NCBI RefSeq assembly: GCF_918698155.1 | Contig: NZ_CAKKLX010000037.1 | Location: 1 to 49,552, forward strand | Length of the DNA: 49,552 nucleotides | Reading direction: 5' to 3' | From: Roseomonas sp. CECT 9278 | GTDB lineage: Bacteria; Pseudomonadota; Alphaproteobacteria; Acetobacterales; Acetobacteraceae | In this document: piece after piece, positions 45,453 through 49,552 of the stretch | Numbering within the stretch: the first letter of the stretch is position 1 | How the letters are laid out: each line of letters starts with the position of its first letter | Translations under genes and position numbers: made by a program | Notes under the pieces: generated by a model | What the model was told of the DNA's origin: nothing | Database searches by the model: none | What the model saw: the letters and a program-made list of their open reading frames with translations, nothing else

Positions 45453-46427
45453 CTACTCCACCGGGATGCGCGCGGCGGCGACCAGCGCCTTCCATTGCGG
45501 CACCTCGCGCGCCACGCGCGCGGCCAGCGGCGCCGGGCCGTCCAGCAGCAATGCGGCGCCGGATGCCGTCATCTGCTCCGCCAGCCGGTTGCCGCTGCGC
45601 TGCGGCGCGAGCTCGCGGGCGATCCGCTCCACCACCTCGGCCGGCGTGCCGCGCGGCGCGAAGATGCCGTACCAGATCGACATGGCGTAGTCCGGCACCA
45701 GCTCCGCGATCGCCGGCACATCCGGCAGCACCGGGCTGCGCGTGGCGGATGTCACGGCGATCGCGCGCAGCCGCCCGTCGCGCACATGGCGCAGCGTCTC
45801 GATCAGCCCGGTCACCAGCAGGTCGGTGTCGCCGGCATAGAGCGCATTCACCGCCTGGCCCGCGCCGCGATAGGGCACGTGCAGCAGGTCGATCCCGGCC
45901 CGCACCTTCAGCAATTCCCCGCCCAGATGCGTGGTCGACCCCGCCCCGGACGAGCCGAAGGAGAAATGCCCCGGCCGCGCCCGCGCCTGGGCCAGCAGGT
46001 CCGCCAGGTCGCGCACCGGCCAGTCGGTGCGCGCCAGCAGCGCCATCGGCGCATCCGACACCATGCTGACCGGCACCAGGTCCTGCTGCGGATCGAAGCC
46101 CGGGTTGCGCATCAGCGCCGGCAGGATCACCACCGAGGAGGTGGTGAATAGCAGCGTATGCCCGTCATTCGCCGCCAGCACGGCCTGGATGCCCAGCGCC
46201 CCGCCCGCACCCGGCCGCGCTTCCACCAGCACCGGCTGCCCCAGCGTCTGCGTCAGGCGTTCGGCCAGGAAGCGCGCCGGCAATTCGACCGGCCCGCCGG
46301 CCGCGAAGGGAATGATGAAGCGCACCGGGCGCGTGGGCCAGGCTTGCGCGCGCGCAGCACCGGGCAAGGTGGCCAGGCCCGCCGCGGCGACGAGCACGCC
46401 GCGGCGCGTGGTGCGCATTCGTGTCAT
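45453..46427 (-). CDS. Bug/TctC-family periplasmic solute-binding protein
   Basis: 324 residues with a Tat/Sec-like leader (MRTTRRGVLVAAAGLATLPGAARA). Motifs are WPTRPVRFIIPFAAGGPVELPAR, GQPVLVEARPGAGGALG, SFGSSGAGSTTHLGGELL, VTSATRSPVLPDVPAIAELV and WYGIFAPRGTP. It binds a carboxylated ligand in the periplasm. It converges with the CoA ligase (3 bases between stops), and the clustering suggests that the captured acid could be the one activated by that operon (inference). It is only distantly similar to the Bug protein at 11747-12724. Confidence 0.93.
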   Translation of the reverse strand: MTRMRTTRRGVLVAAAGLATLPGAARAQAWPTRPVRFIIPFAAGGPVELPARFLAERLTQTLGQPVLVEARPGAGGALGIQAVLAANDGHTLLFTTSSVVILPALMRNPGFDPQQDLVPVSMVSDAPMALLARTDWPVRDLADLLAQARARPGHFSFGSSGAGSTTHLGGELLKVRAGIDLLHVPYRGAGQAVNALYAGDTDLLVTGLIETLRHVRDGRLRAIAVTSATRSPVLPDVPAIAELVPDYAMSIWYGIFAPRGTPAEVVERIARELAPQRSGNRLAEQMTASGAALLLDGPAPLAARVAREVPQWKALVAAARIPVE

Positions 46428-46643
46428 GTCCTGGCGTCTCCGGTTTTGCCGAAGGCTCGCGAAGCCCAGCCGGCGTGTCAACGCCACGCATGCGCTTGCC
46501 GCCCCGCCGGGCGCGACGTCTACTGGCGCGCATCGGCGCGATCCGCCTTGACGGGCCACGCCGCAAACGGTCTTTCGAACACCTGATCCACCGCATCGGC
46601 GATCCCGCCGGCGCGGACCAGCGCAAGGCAACGGAAGCGATCC

Positions 46644-47369
46644 ATGTCCCCCGATATCCTCGCCCAGCTCGCGCCGCACGGCGTGCTTCGCGCCGGCATC
46701 AACCTCGGCAATTTCCTGCTGGTGACCGGGCGGGACGAACATGGCAGCCCCGAGGGCGTCGCCCCTGACTTGGCGCGCGCGGTGGCCGAACGGCTCGGCG
46801 TGCCGGTGCGCTTCGTGCCCTATCCGCGGCCCGGCACGCTGGCCGATGCGGCCGGCACCGATGCCTGGGATATCGGCCTGATCGGCGCCGAGCCCCAGCG
46901 CGCCGAGACCATCGCCTTCACCGCCGCCTATGCCGAGATCGAGGCGACCTACCTAGTGCCTGCGGGGTCCCCGATCACCACGCTGGCCGAGGTCGATCGC
47001 CCCGGCATCCGCATCGCGAGCACCGCGCGCGCCGCCTATGACCTCTGGCTCGACCGCAACATCCACCAGGCCACGCTGCTGCGTGCGGAGAGCATCGACG
47101 GCGCGCTCGAGATCTTCACCGGCCAAGGGCTGGAGGCACTGGCCGGGCTGCGCCCGCGCCTGCTGGCCGATGCCGCGGCGCTGCCGGGCGCGCGCATCCT
47201 CGATGGCCAGTTCATGTCGGTGCAGCAGGCGGTCGGCACGAAGCGCGCCAATGTCGCCGGCGCCGAATTCCTGCGCGGCTTCGTCGAGGAAGCCAAGGCC
47301 TCGGGCCTGGTGGCCCGGCTGATCGCCAGGCACGGCGTGAAGGGCCTCTCGGTCGCCCCGCCGGGCTGA
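46644..47369 (+). CDS. Family 3 (amino-acid type) substrate-binding domain protein without signal peptide
   Basis: The 241-residue protein has the SBP_bac_3 pattern: LRAGINLGNFLLVTGRDEHG, GVAPDLARAVAERLGVPVRFVPYP, WDIGLIGAEPQRAETIAFTAAYAEIEATYLVP (split about 73-105) and the hinge IRIASTARAAYDLWLDR. The N-terminus MSPDILAQLAPHGV starts straight at the domain. No hydrophobic leader is encoded here or in frame upstream, so export by Sec is not apparent. No permease or ATPase gene is adjacent. It could be cytoplasmic, or the leader may be lost. Confidence 0.85.
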   Translation: MSPDILAQLAPHGVLRAGINLGNFLLVTGRDEHGSPEGVAPDLARAVAERLGVPVRFVPYPRPGTLADAAGTDAWDIGLIGAEPQRAETIAFTAAYAEIEATYLVPAGSPITTLAEVDRPGIRIASTARAAYDLWLDRNIHQATLLRAESIDGALEIFTGQGLEALAGLRPRLLADAAALPGARILDGQFMSVQQAVGTKRANVAGAEFLRGFVEEAKASGLVARLIARHGVKGLSVAPPG

Positions 47370-47372
47370 CGG

Positions 47373-48320
47373 TCAGTCCAGGCCCCAGTGCATCCGCAGC
47401 GCCGCGGCCGCCTGGCGCAGAGTCAGCTCCGCGGCGGGGATCATCCGCCCCATGCCCAGATAGGCGTGCATCTGGTCGGCCACATGCAGGTGCGTCACAT
47501 GCACGCCTTCCTCGTCGAGCCGCCGCGCATATTCGCGGCCTTCGTCGAGCAGCGGGTCGTGGCCGCAGGTCATCACGAAGGCCGGCGGCGTGCCGGCCAG
47601 GCTGGCGGCACGCAGCGGGGAGGCGCGCCAGTCGATCCGCTGCGCGCGGTCCGGCGCGTAGTGGTCGATGAACCACTGCATGCCCTTCGACGTCAGCGGA
47701 TACCCCTCGGTGAAGCGTTGCGCCGAGGGCGTGTTCCCGGCCATGTCGGTGGCGGGGTACAGCAGCATCTGGAAGCACGGCGCCGGCACGCTGCCATCCC
47801 GCCCCATCAGCGCCAGCACGGCGGCAAGGTTGCCGCCCGCGCTGTCGCCGCCCACCGCGATGCGCGCCGGGTCGATCATCAGGCGCGCGGCCTCGGCCGC
47901 GACGAAGCGCAGCGCGGCCACGGCATCCTCCACCGCGGCGGGGAATCGCGCCTCGGGTGCCAGCCGGTAGTCCACCGCGATGACCGCGGCGCCCAGGTGG
48001 TTCGCCAGGCTGCGGCACAGCTGGTCGTGGCTGTCGAGGTCGCCGATCACCCACCCCCCGCCATGCAGGTAGAGCAGGCAGGGCAGCACCGCGCCGTCCG
48101 GCGTGCCGCGGCCGCGATACTGGCGCAGCCGCACCGGGCCGGCCGGCCCGGGGCAGGACAGGTCGGCCACCATCGCGACCTCGGGCGGGTCGGGCTGCAG
48201 GATCGGCCGCGCCGCGGTATTGCCGGCGCGTGCCTCGTCGGGGGTGAGCTCGTGCAGCGGCGGCCGGCCGAAGGACCGGATCAGGTCGAGGACACGCTGC
48301 GCGCCGGGATCGAGAGGCAT
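47373..48320 (-). CDS. Alpha/beta hydrolase, HSL-type (family IV) esterase
   Basis: The 315 residues carry LYLHGGGWVIGDLDSHDQLCR (oxyanion hole HGGGW, split), VDYRLAPEARFPAAVEDA and the nucleophile elbow GGDSAGGNLAAVLA. The acid is in MTCGHDPLLDEG and the base in DQMHAYLGMG. These are the signatures of hormone-sensitive-lipase-like esterases that cleave short-chain esters. No signal peptide is seen. It converges on the family-3 binding protein, with 3 bases between stops, and lies 55 bases downstream of carD, so read-through from carD is possible. Confidence 0.94.
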   Translation of the reverse strand: MPLDPGAQRVLDLIRSFGRPPLHELTPDEARAGNTAARPILQPDPPEVAMVADLSCPGPAGPVRLRQYRGRGTPDGAVLPCLLYLHGGGWVIGDLDSHDQLCRSLANHLGAAVIAVDYRLAPEARFPAAVEDAVAALRFVAAEAARLMIDPARIAVGGDSAGGNLAAVLALMGRDGSVPAPCFQMLLYPATDMAGNTPSAQRFTEGYPLTSKGMQWFIDHYAPDRAQRIDWRASPLRAASLAGTPPAFVMTCGHDPLLDEGREYARRLDEEGVHVTHLHVADQMHAYLGMGRMIPAAELTLRQAAAALRMHWGLD

Positions 48321-48375
48321 GGGGCATCCTGCGTCCGGTGGGACGCCGCGACGATGCGCGCCCCCTCCAGCGCGT

Positions 48376-48933
48376 TTACGATGCCGCGTGGCGGCGCTGC
48401 AATTGGTCGAGGATGCGCGCCGTCGCCTCGGCCCGCGTGATGTGGTCCAGGGCGGCGATCTCCCCGGCCAGGCGGTCCATCGCCTGTTCGAACAGCACGC
48501 GCTCGCCGGTCGGCTGGTCGGGCCGGCCGGCATGGCGGCCGAGGTCGCGCAGCACTTCCGCGACCGTGACCGGGTCGCCGGAATTGACCTTGGCGGCCAG
48601 CTCGACCGCGCGGCGCGCCCAGATCACGCGGCTGCTGCGCGGTGCCGCGGCCAGCACCGTCATCACGCTGTCCAGCGTTTCGCGTGCCATCGGGCGGCGC
48701 AGGCCGTTGCGCTGCGCCTTGGCGAGCGGCACGCGCAGCGTCATGCGGCGCTCCGCGAAGAACAGCCGCAGGAATTCGAGGCGCGTGCCGTCGAATTCAT
48801 CGGCATCGACGCCATCGAACTGGCCCACCCCATGGGCGGGATGCACCAGCGCGTCGCCGACCGCGAGCAGGCCGGCCAGGCCGCTGACGGCCAGGGCGGG
48901 CGGGAGCGTGGCGGATGGGGCGGTGTTCTGCAC
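48376..48933 (-). CDS. CarD/CdnL-family transcription factor
   Basis: The 185-residue protein has an RNAP-interacting domain opening VGDALVHPAHGVGQFDGVDADE (about 25-46) and RLEFLRLFFAERRMTLRVPLAKAQRNGLR. A helical C-terminus follows, with RDLGRHAGRPDQPTGERVLFEQAMDRLAGEI. CarD/CdnL proteins bind RNA polymerase beta and stabilise open complexes, often at rRNA promoters. The start is GTG at 48933, supported by AGGAGG seven bases before it. A leading Ala/Pro-rich 20 residues is slightly longer than usual. Confidence 0.93.
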   Translation of the reverse strand: MQNTAPSATLPPALAVSGLAGLLAVGDALVHPAHGVGQFDGVDADEFDGTRLEFLRLFFAERRMTLRVPLAKAQRNGLRRPMARETLDSVMTVLAAAPRSSRVIWARRAVELAAKVNSGDPVTVAEVLRDLGRHAGRPDQPTGERVLFEQAMDRLAGEIAALDHITRAEATARILDQLQRRHAAS

Positions 48934-49253
48934 GCAGATGCCTCCTGAGCCTGATCGCTGCGACGGCGGGCTGCCATCGCGGTGCCGCCGATGGCGCAGA
49001 CCATGGCGATCATGGCGTGCCGGAGCCTACGAAACCCTTCACGCGCGCGGTCGCAGGGAGGCATCGCGCCGGCGCCCTTGGGCAAGGCACGGCCATAGCC
49101 CGTTGTTTTCACGCGCATCTTCACCCGATCGGATGATTCCATCCGCGCGCGAACTGCGTTAGGCTGATGCCTCGGCCTTGACGCGTCCAGGCACCCGTCC
49201 CCCGCATTGGACGCGGGCGGGTTTCGGGCCCGCGAAGGCGAGGCGGGAACGCC
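48934..49253. promoter_or_regulatory. Intergenic region between carD and tRNA-Leu
   Basis: These 320 bases hold the divergent promoters of carD and tRNA-Leu. A TTGACG hexamer at 49178-49183 could be a minus-35 box for the tRNA, without a clear minus-10. No coding potential was recognised. Confidence 0.35.
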
Positions 49254-49337
49254 GCGGGCGTGGCGGAATTGGCAGACGCAGCGGACTTAAAATCCGCTTC
49301 TGGCAACGGAGTGTCGGTTCGAACCCGACCGTCCGCA
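49254..49337 (+). tRNA. tRNA-Leu (anticodon UAA)
   Basis: The acceptor GCGGGCG pairs with CGTCCGC (49330-49336, one G-U pair), discriminator A at 49337. The anticodon arm GCGGA-CTTAAAA-TCCGC gives TAA, reading UUA. The T arm is GTCGG-TTCGAAC-CCGAC, with a class II variable arm between. CCA is not encoded (TCC follows), unlike the tRNA-Ser above. Confidence 0.96.
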
Positions 49338-49484
49338 TCCCACCATCCCCCGCCAGACGCGCCCCGCCGCGGCGCCACCACCCGACGGCAGCGACGCACC
49401 CGGTACCACGCAGCACGGCAGGCGCCGGTCGTGTCCCATCGCGTGGTGTAGGAGCGATGATCGCTGGCGGGTTGGGCCGCCGTG
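49338..49484. other. Intergenic sequence, nothing recognised
   Basis: 147 bases after tRNA-Leu. The sequence is GC-rich without a clear hairpin plus T-run, and no homology was recognised. Confidence 0.3.
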
Positions 49485-49552
49485 TCATGCTGTCACGGCG
49501 GACAGGCTGACATGGGGAGTGTCGCTGACGGCGCCGATGGTTTCCAGGGTCA
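49485..49552 (-). CDS. Possible 3' end of a gene running off the window
   Basis: The minus strand is open from the right edge to a TGA at 49487-49485, giving a C-terminus of 21 residues, TLETIGAVSDTPHVSLSAVT-A. Residue composition looks protein-like rather than shadow-like, but it is too short to assign a family. Confidence 0.3.
   Translation of the reverse strand, partial: TLETIGAVSDTPHVSLSAVTA

Overview
The window is very GC-rich and dense, with codon choice biased to G/C in the third position. The gene order rplU-rpmA-obgE ... proB ... proA ... nadD-rsfS-rlmH ... gpmI-envC, together with Bug-type (TctC) receptors and a CdnL/CarD protein, points to an alphaproteobacterium. The best guess is Acetobacteraceae (Roseomonas-like), inferred from gene content and order only. 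The left end is artificial: bases 1-67 are a degraded Illumina Nextera i7 adapter, so the contig ends inside an envC-like gene.

Region 1 (68-20229, mostly minus strand) is the conserved chromosomal backbone with insertions. From the right: tRNA-Ser(CGA), rplU, rpmA (with a rho-independent terminator), obgE, a DUF1800/DUF1501 pair, a DUF1269 membrane protein, proB, proA, nadD, rsfS, rlmH, a NnrU-family protein, a bacterial voltage-gated cation channel with an unusual filter, gpmI and envC. Accessory genes split the backbone. A VapBC toxin-antitoxin pair lies between gpmI and envC. A Bug receptor/amidohydrolase/methyltransferase group and a small secreted protein lie between proB and proA. Two exported hydratase-fold paralogs lie between proA and nadD.

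Region 2 (about 20230-29899) looks like a decayed island next to tRNA-Ser. It has a broken tyrosine integrase, a family-5 oligopeptide-type binding protein, a D-2-hydroxyacid dehydrogenase, a 1374-residue subtilase-RTX protein with a beta-propeller-like insert inside its catalytic domain, and fragments of IS5 and IS256 transposases.

Region 3 (29900-41014, minus) is a complete glycogen operon read glgP-glgB-glgC-glgA-glgX/malQ, with four-to-eight-base overlaps at three of its four junctions. The last gene fuses debranching enzyme and amylomaltase. Together the products make ADP-glucose, polymerise and branch it, then phosphorolyse, debranch and recycle the oligosaccharides.

Region 4 (41268-49552) holds a four-gene CoA-thioester operon (crotonase, class III CoA-transferase, crotonase, acyl-CoA ligase; plus strand). 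It is followed by a Bug receptor, a family-3 binding protein without a visible signal peptide, an HSL-type esterase, a CarD-family regulator, tRNA-Leu(UAA) and a possible partial gene at the right edge.

The most unusual items are the subtilase with FG-GAP repeats inserted between its Asn and Ser catalytic segments, the cation channel with an M-D-D-F filter, the exported hydratase pair whose second member has lost its metal ligands, RsfS with a histone-H1-like tail, and several genes (rsfS, rlmH, glgP) whose natural start appears to be a near-cognate codon.
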